DNA of 27,805 nucleotides from the NCBI GenBank assembly GCA_017505675.1, contig JAFVOV010000032.1, forward strand, positions 1 to 27,805, given 5' to 3'. The translations under genes and the position numbers were made by a program. The notes under the pieces are model-generated. The model saw only the letters and a program-made list of their open reading frames with translations. It was not told the origin of the DNA and did not search any database. The DNA is from Clostridia bacterium (GTDB lineage Bacteria; Bacillota; Clostridia; Christensenellales; Borkfalkiaceae). Shown here in pieces: positions 17,153 through 23,471 of the stretch. Numbering within the stretch: position 1 is the first letter of the stretch; each line of letters begins with the position of its first letter.

Positions 17153-17563
17153 ATGAACAAAGTTATCTTGATAGGCAATTTAACCCGTGACCCTGAACTT
17201 TCTGAAACGCCCACCGGCGTAGCGGTTTGTAGGTTCGCTATTGCGGTATCTAGGGATTACGCTAACGCTGACGGTACGCGTGAAACTGATTTTTTCAACA
17301 TTACGGTATGGCGTGGTAGAGCGGAAAATTGCGGTAAATATTTGAAAAAAGGTAACAAAGTAGCAGTTATCGGTAGTTTACAAAACCGTTCTTATGAAGA
17401 TAAAGACGGCATTAAACGTAACGTTACCGACGTTGTTGCTAACGAAGTGGAATTCTTAACGCCCAAGAACGCTATGGGTGAAAGTGAAGACGCGCCCGTT
17501 ATTTCATCAAGAAGGGAACGTCCGCAACTGGAAGCGATTGACGACAATCAACTTCCGTTTTAA
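17153..17563 (+). CDS. ssb: Single-stranded DNA-binding protein
   Basis: 136 residues. An OB fold starts MNKVILIGNLTRDPEL and includes FNITVWRGRAENCGKYLKKG and the strand VAVIGSLQNR. These are followed by a short flexible linker and the C-terminal tail IDDNQLPF, close to the canonical DDDLPF tip that recruits replication and repair proteins. It lies 14 nt after rpsF with an AGGAG site, so it is translated from the ribosomal-protein message. Confidence 0.97.
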   Translation: MNKVILIGNLTRDPELSETPTGVAVCRFAIAVSRDYANADGTRETDFFNITVWRGRAENCGKYLKKGNKVAVIGSLQNRSYEDKDGIKRNVTDVVANEVEFLTPKNAMGESEDAPVISSRRERPQLEAIDDNQLPF

Positions 17564-17596
17564 GAGTTTCAGCACGATATTTTAAGGAGAATAATA

Positions 17597-17893
17597 ATGG
17601 AAGAAAATACCAATTTAACCGCACAGGCTCCCGTAGCAGACGCTGCGGCACAGCCCAAGGAAGCAAAGAAATTCGTTAAAAGAATTCCCCGCAAAAAAGT
17701 TTGTGCTTTTTGTCAAAACAAAGCAGAAGTTATTGACTATAAAGACGTTAATACTTTGAAAAAGTACATCACCGAAGGTGGAAAAATTCTTTCTAGACGT
17801 ATGACTGGCGTTTGCGCAAAACATCAAAGAATTTTGGCAAAGGCTATCAAGCGCGCAAGGTTAGTTGATTTATTACCGTTCAAGGGTGAATAA
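17597..17893 (+). CDS. rpsR: 30S ribosomal protein S18 (bS18), zinc-ribbon type
   Basis: 98 residues. A ~25-residue Ala/Glu/Pro-rich N-terminal extension precedes the core. The core keeps the C+ zinc-binding form: Cys36-x-x-Cys39 and Cys73-x-x-His76. It ends with RQ-like RILAKAIKRARLVDLLPF, the conserved C-terminal helix. S18 pairs with S6 in the 30S platform. AAGGAG lies ~8 nt upstream of the ATG. It is the last gene of the rpsF unit; a terminator follows about 100 nt later. Confidence 0.97.
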   Translation: MEENTNLTAQAPVADAAAQPKEAKKFVKRIPRKKVCAFCQNKAEVIDYKDVNTLKKYITEGGKILSRRMTGVCAKHQRILAKAIKRARLVDLLPFKGE

Positions 17894-17990
17894 TTTTTTA
17901 AGGTTTAAATTTGCAATAGTTTAATAAACTTTATTTTGCTATTGTTAATATGACACCTTAAACGCAAATAACCTAATTTAAGTTAAAACG

Positions 17991-18019
17991 GAGTAGTGAA
18001 AATATCGCTACTCTTTTTT
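17991..18019 (+). terminator. Terminator of the rpsF-ssb-rpsR unit
   Basis: GAGTAGTG (17991-17998) pairs with CGCTACTC (18006-18013), 8 bp with one G-U and a 7-nt loop, followed by TTTTTTATTG. The ~100 nt between the rpsR stop and this hairpin are A/T-rich and hold nothing else I can identify. Confidence 0.88.
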
Positions 18020-18054
18020 ATTGTTTTTTTTCTTTAAAAACCGCGTAAAAACGT

Positions 18055-18083
18055 TTGCTTATTATATAGTTTTATGCTAAAAT
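18055..18083 (+). promoter_or_regulatory. Promoter of rpsB-tsf
   Basis: TTGCTT (18055-18060), 17-nt spacer with a TGC extension, TAAAAT (18078-18083): an extended -10 promoter. It predicts a leader of about 115 nt. Confidence 0.75.
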
Positions 18084-18089
18084 ATACAG

Positions 18090-18200
18090 GCTAAAAATTC
18101 ACACCCGAATGTCGTGGGGCTTACGTGTTTCCGTAAAAAACTTATAAACCGCGGAAATGTTGCCCTGATAACAAACGGCGCGGGGAGGAATAACGGAGGT
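18090..18200 (+). promoter_or_regulatory. Structured 5' leader of rpsB
   Basis: The ~110-nt leader is GC-richer than the other intergenic DNA here and has competing pairings. TTACG/CGTAA (18121-18125, 18132-18136) is a local hairpin. TTTCCG/CGGAAA (18128-18133, 18152-18157) uses part of the same bases. CCGCG/CGCGG (18149-18153, 18179-18183) closes a larger loop that ends at GGGGAGG. Mutually exclusive stems next to the ribosome binding site suggest autoregulation by S2, as known for rpsB leaders in other bacteria. I cannot match it to a described motif. Confidence 0.4.
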
Positions 18201-18207
18201 AAATAAA

Positions 18208-18225
18208 ATGGCAGTTATACAATGA
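18208..18225 (+). other. Original rpsB start and five-codon frame (M-A-V-I-Q-stop)
   Basis: ATG at 18208 sits 8 nt after GGAGG (18195-18199), the only well-placed ribosome binding site here. It encodes MAVI, the usual S2 N-terminus, then CAA TGA. The expected residues Ser-Met need one extra base (TCA ATG). The TGA (18223-18225) overlaps the internal ATG (18222-18224) as ATGA, a coupling arrangement. Either one base is missing from the sequence or S2 is made by stop-start reinitiation. Confidence 0.75.
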
Positions 18226-18974
18226 AGCAACTTTTGGAAACCGGCGTTCATTTCGGACACCAAACCAGACGTTGGAACCCCAAGATGAAAAAGTACATCT
18301 ACGGTGAAAGAAACGGTATTCACATTATCAACCTTGAAAAAACGGTTGAACTTATTGAAAATGACGTTTATCCTTTCGTAGTAGATATTGCTAAACAAGG
18401 CAAGAGCGTACTTTTCGTAGGCACGAAGAAACAGGCTCAAGACGCTATTAAAGAAGAAGCGGAAAGATGCGGTCAATTCTACGTAAACCAAAGATGGCTC
18501 GGCGGTATGCTTACTAACTTCAAAACCATCAGGTCTAGAGTTGACAGACTTAACAAACTCAATAATATGGAAAAAATGGGTGAGTTTGACCTTCTTCCTA
18601 AAAAAGAAGTTTCGCAACTCAAAATCGAAAGGGATAAACTCGAAGCAAACCTTGGCGGTATCAAAGATATGAGAACGCTTCCCGGTCTTATGTTCGTAGT
18701 TGACCCTGAACAAGAAGACATTGCTGTTAAAGAAGCAAGGGATTTAAATATTCCTATCGTTGCTATTACCGATACCAACTGTGACCCAGACGTTATCGAC
18801 CACGTAATTCCTGGTAATGACGACGCTATTAGAGCAGTTAAACTTATTGCAAGCGTTATTGCAAATGCAATTATCGAAGCAAATCAAGGTGAAGAATTCA
18901 GCGTAGACGCTGATGAAGAAGCAATTCCCGCTGAAGCAGTTCTTGAAGAAGTACCTGCTGCGGATGCTGAATAA
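18222..18974 (+). CDS. rpsB: 30S ribosomal protein S2 (uS2), N-terminus disturbed by a frameshift
   Basis: 250 residues from the internal ATG. The sequence MKQLLETGVHFGHQTRRWNPK and onward matches uS2 throughout: IHIINLEKT, VLFVGTKKQAQ, QRWLGGMLTNF, LPGLMFVVD, and DPDVIDHVIPGNDDAIRAV. An acidic tail follows (EVPAADAE). The usual first residues MAVI-S are encoded just upstream in the -1-related frame (18208). The ATG at 18222 has GGAGG 22 nt away, too far for direct initiation. S2 sits between the 30S head and body and is needed late in subunit assembly. tsf follows 24 nt downstream, the standard order. The gene is otherwise intact, so a sequencing or assembly deletion is the simplest explanation. 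Confidence 0.93.
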   Translation: MKQLLETGVHFGHQTRRWNPKMKKYIYGERNGIHIINLEKTVELIENDVYPFVVDIAKQGKSVLFVGTKKQAQDAIKEEAERCGQFYVNQRWLGGMLTNFKTIRSRVDRLNKLNNMEKMGEFDLLPKKEVSQLKIERDKLEANLGGIKDMRTLPGLMFVVDPEQEDIAVKEARDLNIPIVAITDTNCDPDVIDHVIPGNDDAIRAVKLIASVIANAIIEANQGEEFSVDADEEAIPAEAVLEEVPAADAE

Positions 18975-18998
18975 TTTTAATTTAAGGGAGATAGAAAT

Positions 18999-19892
18999 AT
19001 GTTTACAAGTAAGGACGTAATGGAACTCCGTAAAAAGACGGGCGCAGGCGTTGCAGACTGCCAAAAGGCTTTAAAAGAAACTGACGGCAATATGGATAAA
19101 GCCGTTGACTATTTGAGAGAAAAAGGTATTGCAACCGCTGCTAAAAAGGCATCTAGAATTGCTGCTGAAGGTATCGTTCTCGCTAAAGTTGAAGGCAACA
19201 CCGGTGTACTCGTAGAAGTAAACTGTGAAACTGACTTCGTTGCTAAAGGCGACCAATATATCGCTTTCGTAAACGGCGTTGCTGAATACGTTTGCGCTAA
19301 CGACGTTAAAGATATTGACGAATTAGTTGCTGCTAAAAATGACGAAACCGTTGCTGCAACTGCAAAAATCGGCGAAAAAATCGCTATCCGTCGTTTCGCT
19401 AAATACGTTACTGAAAACGGCGTTGTTGAAAGTTATATCCACATGGGCGGTAAGGTTGGCGTTTTAGTTGAAGTTGAAGGTTGCACTTGCGCAGGTACAA
19501 GAGAACTCGCTCATGACGTAGCGCTCCAAATCGCTGCTGCAAAACCCTTATATCTCGTTGCGGATGAAGTTCCTGCAGACGTAGTTGCAAAAGAAAAAGA
19601 TATTCTTCTTGCTCAAATTCAAAACGACCCGAAACTTGCTAATAAGCCTGAAATGGTTATCAACAAGATGGTTGAAGGCAAAATTAACAAGTATTATGAC
19701 GAAAACTGCTTGCTCCGTCAAGCATTCGTTAAAGACCCCGCTATGAATATCGAAAAACTCGTTAAGAGTTATTCTGATAAGATGGGCAAAACCCTTACCA
19801 TTAAGCGTTTTACCCGTTTTGAAATGGGCGAAGGTTTAGAAAAGAGAAATGATGACTTCGCATCTGAAGTTGCAGCGCAAATGAAGAAATAA
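18999..19892 (+). CDS. tsf: Translation elongation factor Ts
   Basis: 297 residues, full length. The N-terminal UBA-like domain (VMELRKKTGAGVADCQKAL) is followed by the EF-Tu contact segment ETDFVAK near residues 76-82, the core repeats, and a C-terminal coiled-coil-like region with FTRFEMGEGLEK. EF-Ts exchanges GDP for GTP on EF-Tu. AAGGGAG lies ~9 nt upstream of the start. It is co-transcribed with rpsB and closed by a very strong terminator. Codon use leans to C-ending and GCT codons, as expected for a highly expressed gene. Confidence 0.97.
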   Translation: MFTSKDVMELRKKTGAGVADCQKALKETDGNMDKAVDYLREKGIATAAKKASRIAAEGIVLAKVEGNTGVLVEVNCETDFVAKGDQYIAFVNGVAEYVCANDVKDIDELVAAKNDETVAATAKIGEKIAIRRFAKYVTENGVVESYIHMGGKVGVLVEVEGCTCAGTRELAHDVALQIAAAKPLYLVADEVPADVVAKEKDILLAQIQNDPKLANKPEMVINKMVEGKINKYYDENCLLRQAFVKDPAMNIEKLVKSYSDKMGKTLTIKRFTRFEMGEGLEKRNDDFASEVAAQMKK

Positions 19893-19922
19893 TTTCTTTT
19901 CAAAGAATATTTTAAGAAACTT

Positions 19923-19951
19923 AAAAGCCGACTGAAAATCAGTCGGCTTTT
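19923..19951. terminator. Bidirectional terminator after tsf
   Basis: AAAAGCCGACTGA (19923-19935) pairs perfectly with TCAGTCGGCTTTT (19939-19951), 13 bp with an AAA loop and T-run. It also ends the convergent minus-strand gene, whose stop codon begins at the next base. Confidence 0.93.
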
Positions 19952-20221
19952 TTACTTTTTTAATTCAATGCCGAATAAACAACCGAGTTTAAAACCTTGC
20001 TCGTAATAACTGTCTATAAGTTCATTAAAAGATAATTCTATTGTGTCATTAGTTTTTTCATATAATTGAAGTAATTCTGGAGAAAGTTTATTTCTAAACT
20101 CTCTATCATATTTTTCCACGTCGATAAGTAATTGTTTATATCTTTCAGTTGTGTGTACGTTTTCGTAAGAACCTTTGTTGTTATAAAGAATTTCAAGAAT
20201 GATTGAATTTTCAGTATTCAT
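19952..20221 (-). CDS. Small DUF6809-like protein, copy 1
   Basis: 89 residues. It resembles the short alpha-helical DUF6809 family of Firmicutes: an N-terminal ILEILYNNKGSYE-type segment, a charged middle with LLQLYEKTNDTIELS, and a C-terminal YYEQGFKLGCLFGIEL motif (Y-x-x-GF-x-x-G-x-x-x-G). The function is unknown. A clear paralogue lies at 27290-27577 on the same strand. AAAGGAG is ~7 nt upstream of the start. A TATAAT is present in the A/T-rich upstream DNA, but I see no convincing -35. The family assignment is from memory of its pattern; the paralogy is directly visible. Confidence 0.75.
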   Translation of the reverse strand: MNTENSIILEILYNNKGSYENVHTTERYKQLLIDVEKYDREFRNKLSPELLQLYEKTNDTIELSFNELIDSYYEQGFKLGCLFGIELKK

Positions 20222-20275
20222 TTTTTACTCCTTTTTATTTTATTATAAATTATATAAATTTAATAATGTTTATAT

Positions 20276-20400
20276 GGAACAAATCGTTCCGTACTTTTTC
20301 GGGTGCGAAAAAGTACCAAAAAGCGTAGGGGCTATTTTCCGAAGCCGCCCCTACAACCCCGTAAACTCCTCAAAACCCCCACCCCTTAATCTTTAAGGGG
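20276..20400. repeat. Cluster of four inverted repeats in non-coding DNA
   Basis: Four successive hairpins in 125 bp: GGAAC/GTTCC (20276-20290); GTACTTTTTCG/CGAAAAAGTAC (20291-20301, 20306-20316, 11 bp); GTAGGGGC/GCCCCTAC (20325-20332, 20347-20354); CCCCTTAA/TTAAGGGG (20382-20389, 20393-20400). GC content and C-richness (20355-20386 is pyrimidine/A-rich on one strand) differ sharply from the A/T-rich flanks. The pattern resembles a repetitive extragenic palindromic element or the remnant of a small non-autonomous mobile element. No flanking target duplication or transposase is visible. Confidence 0.6.
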
Positions 20401-20512
20401 AATTATATTAGAACAAATATTTTCTAGACAAGAATTTTAACATTATTTATGTTTTTAATAAAATTAAGAGTGCCGATATTCAAATTATTAGTTAAATTAC
20501 ATTAAATAACAA
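20401..20512. other. A/T-rich non-coding stretch before an orphan terminator
   Basis: Together with the repeat cluster this makes a 410-bp gap (20222-20631). This part is A/T-rich, has no open frame with a ribosome binding site, and contains a weak TAGACA-17-TATGTT pair (20425-20453) on the + strand that could drive a short RNA ending at the next hairpin. Confidence 0.3.
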
Positions 20513-20540
20513 AAGACGGAAATTTTTTCCGTCTTTTTTT
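20513..20540 (+). terminator. Orphan Rho-independent terminator
   Basis: AAGACGGAAA (20513-20522) pairs with TTTCCGTCTT (20526-20535), 10 bp, followed by more T. No + strand gene lies between tsf (ended by its own terminator) and this hairpin, so it either insulates pyrH or ends a small RNA. Confidence 0.85.
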
Positions 20541-20560
20541 TGCCTATATTCAATTTGGTA

Positions 20561-20589
20561 TGGACAAATCTTTGAAAATAGTATATAAT
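20561..20589 (+). promoter_or_regulatory. Promoter of the pyrH-frr-uppS-cdsA-dxr-rseP unit
   Basis: TGGACA (20561-20566), 17-nt spacer, TATAAT (20584-20589). A 6-bp hairpin TCCGCG/CGCGGA (20602-20607, 20613-20618) follows in the leader and ends directly against AAAGGAG (20619-20625), so it could affect initiation at pyrH. Confidence 0.8.
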
Positions 20590-20631
20590 AAATAGGTAAA
20601 CTCCGCGCTAAGCGCGGAAAAGGAGAATTTT

Positions 20632-21345
20632 ATGCAAAAAGCAGTTTACAAAAGAGTTATTATTAAACTTTCGGGCGAAGCGCTCGCAGGGGAAAAAGGA
20701 AACGGTATTGACGAAAAGATTCTTGACGATATTACTAATCAAATAATTGCGGTTAGAAATTTGGGCGTAGAAATCGGTATTATTGTCGGTGGCGGAAATT
20801 TTTGGCGTGGTCGTCAAGGGCGTGAAATGGATAGAACTACTGCAGACCATATGGGTATGCTTGCAACGGTTATTAACGCGCTTGCCGTTCAAGACGCTTT
20901 AGAAAGAAAGAACGTTCCAACTAGAGTTCAAACGGCGCTTACTATGACAAGGGTTGCAGAGCCTTATATTTTAAGAAAGGCTATGTCACATCTCGGTAAA
21001 GGCAGGGTAGTTATTTTTGCTTGCGGTACTGGTAACCCGTATTTTACAACCGATACGGGCGCGGCGTTAAGGGCTGCGGAAATCGGCGCGGAAGTATTGC
21101 TTTTAGCAAAGAACGTTGACGGAATTTATGATTCTGACCCAAGGGTAAACCCCAACGCTAAAAAACTTGACGTGGTTTCTTATAAAGAATACATTGCTAA
21201 AGAATTGCAAGCAATGGATACAACCGCAATAACTATTTGTATGGAAAATAATATTCACGTTCTTGCTTTTGGTCTGCACGAAGAAAACGCGCTTATGCGC
21301 GCTGTTACAGGCGAAAATATAGGAACGCTCATTAAAAAAATATAA
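20632..21345 (+). CDS. pyrH: UMP kinase
   Basis: 237 residues, standard size of the hexameric bacterial amino-acid-kinase-fold UMP kinase that makes UDP from UMP and ATP. IIKLSGEALAG (10-20) holds the phosphate-binding Lys/Gly. GGGNFWRG, DHMGMLATVINALAV, the GTGNPYFTTDT block and LLAKNVDGIYDSDP follow in order. It is the first gene of a tight unit, with frr 27 nt downstream, the conserved order after rpsB-tsf; here a DUF6809-like gene and a repeat cluster lie between tsf and pyrH. Its own promoter makes it independent of rpsB-tsf. Confidence 0.97.
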   Translation: MQKAVYKRVIIKLSGEALAGEKGNGIDEKILDDITNQIIAVRNLGVEIGIIVGGGNFWRGRQGREMDRTTADHMGMLATVINALAVQDALERKNVPTRVQTALTMTRVAEPYILRKAMSHLGKGRVVIFACGTGNPYFTTDTGAALRAAEIGAEVLLLAKNVDGIYDSDPRVNPNAKKLDVVSYKEYIAKELQAMDTTAITICMENNIHVLAFGLHEENALMRAVTGENIGTLIKKI

Positions 21346-21372
21346 TATCAACGATAGATAAGGAGAATTATT

Positions 21373-21948
21373 ATGGCTATTGAAAACGAACAGTTTGAAA
21401 TGATTATGATGGAAGTTATGGAAAAAACGGAAAAGACCGTTTCCGTTCTTCATGGTGAATATCTTACCATTCGCGCAGGCAGGGCAAACCCACATATATT
21501 AGACAAAGTGCTTGTTGATTATTACGGCACGCCTACGCCTATTAACCAAGTAGGTAACATATCCGTTCAAGAAGGCAGATGCCTTGTTATTGCTCCGTGG
21601 GATGCAAGTATGCTTAAAGTAGTTGAAAAGCAACTTATTGCTGAAAATTTAGGCATTAACCCCGTAAACGACGGTAAGGTTATAAGGCTCGTTTTCCCGG
21701 CGCTTACTGAAGAAAGAAGAAAAGAACTTGTTAAACAAGTTAAGCGCATGGCAGAAGACAGCAAAGTTGCGGTAAGAAATATTCGTCGTGACGGTATGGA
21801 CGCGCTTAAAAAGATGAAAAATAATAAAGAACTTTCTGAAGACGAACACGCAGTTTGCGAAAAGGACGTTGATAAAGTTATTGCCGAAGCCATTGAAAAA
21901 ATAGATAAACTTTCGGCGGAAAAAGAAAAGGATATTTTATCCGTATAA
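21373..21948 (+). CDS. frr: Ribosome recycling factor
   Basis: 191 residues. The two-domain L-shaped RRF is recognisable by IRAGRANPHILDKVLVDYYGTPTPINQV, then PWDASMLKVVEKQL, NDGKVIRLVFPALTEERRKEL, and VRNIRRDGMDALKK. With EF-G it splits the post-termination ribosome. AAGGAG lies ~8 nt upstream. Its stop overlaps the start of uppS (TAATG, 21946-21950), giving translational coupling. An insertion or deletion is not seen here. Confidence 0.97.
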   Translation: MAIENEQFEMIMMEVMEKTEKTVSVLHGEYLTIRAGRANPHILDKVLVDYYGTPTPINQVGNISVQEGRCLVIAPWDASMLKVVEKQLIAENLGINPVNDGKVIRLVFPALTEERRKELVKQVKRMAEDSKVAVRNIRRDGMDALKKMKNNKELSEDEHAVCEKDVDKVIAEAIEKIDKLSAEKEKDILSV

Positions 21949-22634
21949 TGGAAGAAATTAAGATACCCGCGCATGTCGGGATAATTATGGATGGAAACGG
22001 CAGGTGGGCGCAAGCGCGCGGTAAAAAGCGCTCTTACGGTCATCACGCCGGCTCTGCAAACGTTGATAGAATAGTTACGCACGCTTTTTCTCGCGGGGTA
22101 AAGGCACTTACGCTTTACGCGTTTTCTTCGGAAAACTGGGCGCGCCCCAAAGAAGAAGTTGACGAACTTATGAAACTGCTTAAAACGTATTTTAAGAAGT
22201 TCATTAAAAAGGTCGTTAAAAACGACGTGCGTTTAATCGTTGTTGGTGGTAAAGAGCAACTATCTGAAGATTTAATTAAAGTTATTGAAGACGGTGAAAA
22301 CAGCAGTCGCGAAAACAGCGGGCATATTTTGAATATCGCCATAAATTACGGCGGTAGGCAAGAAATAGTGCATGCAGTAAACGAACTTATAAAGTCGGGT
22401 GAAGAAGTTACCGTGGAAAATATCTCCCGTAAACTTTATACCGCTGAAAGCGGAGAGCCTGACCTTATTATAAGAACGGGTGGCGAATACCGTTTATCTA
22501 ACTTTTTGCTCTATCAAGGCGCTTATAGCGAACTGTATTTTACCGACGTTTTATGGCCGGATTTTGACGAGCAAGAATTAGATAAAGCAATAACTGCTTT
22601 CGGCTCTAGAAAGCGCCGTTTCGGAAAGGTGTAA
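21948..22634 (+). CDS. uppS: Isoprenyl transferase (undecaprenyl diphosphate synthase)
   Basis: 228 residues. The cis-prenyltransferase signature HVGIIMDGNGRWA (9-21) carries the catalytic Asp15. YAFSSENWARP, INYGGRQEI and RTGGEYRLSNFLLYQ...LYFTDVLWPDF complete the family blocks. It condenses farnesyl diphosphate with isopentenyl diphosphate to make undecaprenyl diphosphate, the lipid carrier for peptidoglycan. Its substrate supply depends on Dxr, encoded two genes later. Start overlaps the frr stop; the next gene begins 2 nt after its stop. Confidence 0.96.
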   Translation: MEEIKIPAHVGIIMDGNGRWAQARGKKRSYGHHAGSANVDRIVTHAFSRGVKALTLYAFSSENWARPKEEVDELMKLLKTYFKKFIKKVVKNDVRLIVVGGKEQLSEDLIKVIEDGENSSRENSGHILNIAINYGGRQEIVHAVNELIKSGEEVTVENISRKLYTAESGEPDLIIRTGGEYRLSNFLLYQGAYSELYFTDVLWPDFDEQELDKAITAFGSRKRRFGKV

Positions 22635-22635
22635 T

Positions 22636-23459
22636 ATGCTTAAAAGAACTATTTCTGGCGCGGTATACGTTGCGATAATCGCAGGCTTTTTTCTCTTGCG
22701 TGAATTCGTTGATTACCGCTTATTTCATATTTTAACGTATTTTTTAACGGTTGCAGGTACTTTTGAACTTGCGCGCGCTCTAAAAAATAGTATTATGAAA
22801 GGTGCGTTTATTGCATCAATTTGTTTCGCTATAGCGTTCGTGCCTATTTACGCGCTAGGCGAATACGTTATTTTGACGGTTGGGGTTGGCTTTTCGCTTT
22901 AGATTTAATAGCGCTTATGCTTGGCGTTTTCAGCGTTATTGCAATAATTAAAGGCGTTGAAAATAAGAACTTTTTATCTACGGCGCTATTATTTATATAC
23001 CCAGCGCTTTTACTGCTTACAATGCTTATCGCTAACGATATGACGGACGGGTTTATCGTATTGTTATTAGCGTTTGTGGTTTCACCAGCGTCAGATACTT
23101 TCGCGTATTTGGTGGGCAGTTTAATAGGTGGTAAAAAACTTTGCCCTAAAATCAGCCCTAAAAAGACGTGGTCGGGCGCAATAGGCGGTACTTTAGGCGG
23201 TGTATTATGCGGACTTGCGGTTTACTTTATATTTAAGCCTACCGTTAATTTCTTTTCGCCCGTATTGCTCTTTATAATAGCGGGGCTTATTGCAAGTATA
23301 TTTAATCTTTTTGGGGATTTATTTGAAAGCGCAATTAAGCGTAAAGTGGGTATTAAAGATATGGGTAACATTATGCCGGGGCACGGCGGTGTTTTAGACC
23401 GCATTGACGGAACAATGTTCACTATAGTTTTTTTGACCGTTTTGTTTTTATTTGTATAA
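22636..23459 (+). pseudogene. cdsA: Phosphatidate cytidylyltransferase, split by an apparent -1 frameshift
   Basis: Two overlapping frames together make one CdsA. Frame A (22636-22902, 88 residues) starts 2 nt after uppS and gives the N-terminal membrane segments. Frame B is open from 22821 to 23459 and carries the rest. Frame B includes SPASDTFAYLVGSLIGGKKLCPKISPKKTWSG and the family signature with KDMGNIMPGHGGVLDRIDG, all intact. The junction lies between about 22825 and 22900. Adding one base, for example to the G4 run at 22882-22885, restores a continuous hydrophobic protein of ~274 residues. The enzyme makes CDP-diacylglycerol for phospholipids and is normally essential, so a sequencing or assembly deletion is more likely than true loss. 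A real lesion cannot be excluded without reads. Confidence 0.9.
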
Positions 23460-23471
23460 AAGGATAGTATT

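Noticed and set aside
18109..18147. Possible 12-codon leader peptide in the rpsB 5' UTR
   Set aside because: No ribosome binding site before this ATG and no amino-acid run suggesting attenuation.
18099..18713. 204-residue open frame on the minus strand over rpsB
   Set aside because: It is antisense to conserved S2 coding sequence, has no ribosome binding site, and its composition mirrors the sense gene.
20199..20396. 65-residue + frame across the inverted-repeat cluster
   Set aside because: No ribosome binding site, overlaps the start of the DUF6809-like gene and translates the hairpins; non-coding.
21567..22082. 171-residue minus-strand open frame over frr/uppS
   Set aside because: Lies entirely across two conserved + strand genes and looks Ser-rich, as expected of reverse-strand reading of Glu/Lys codons.
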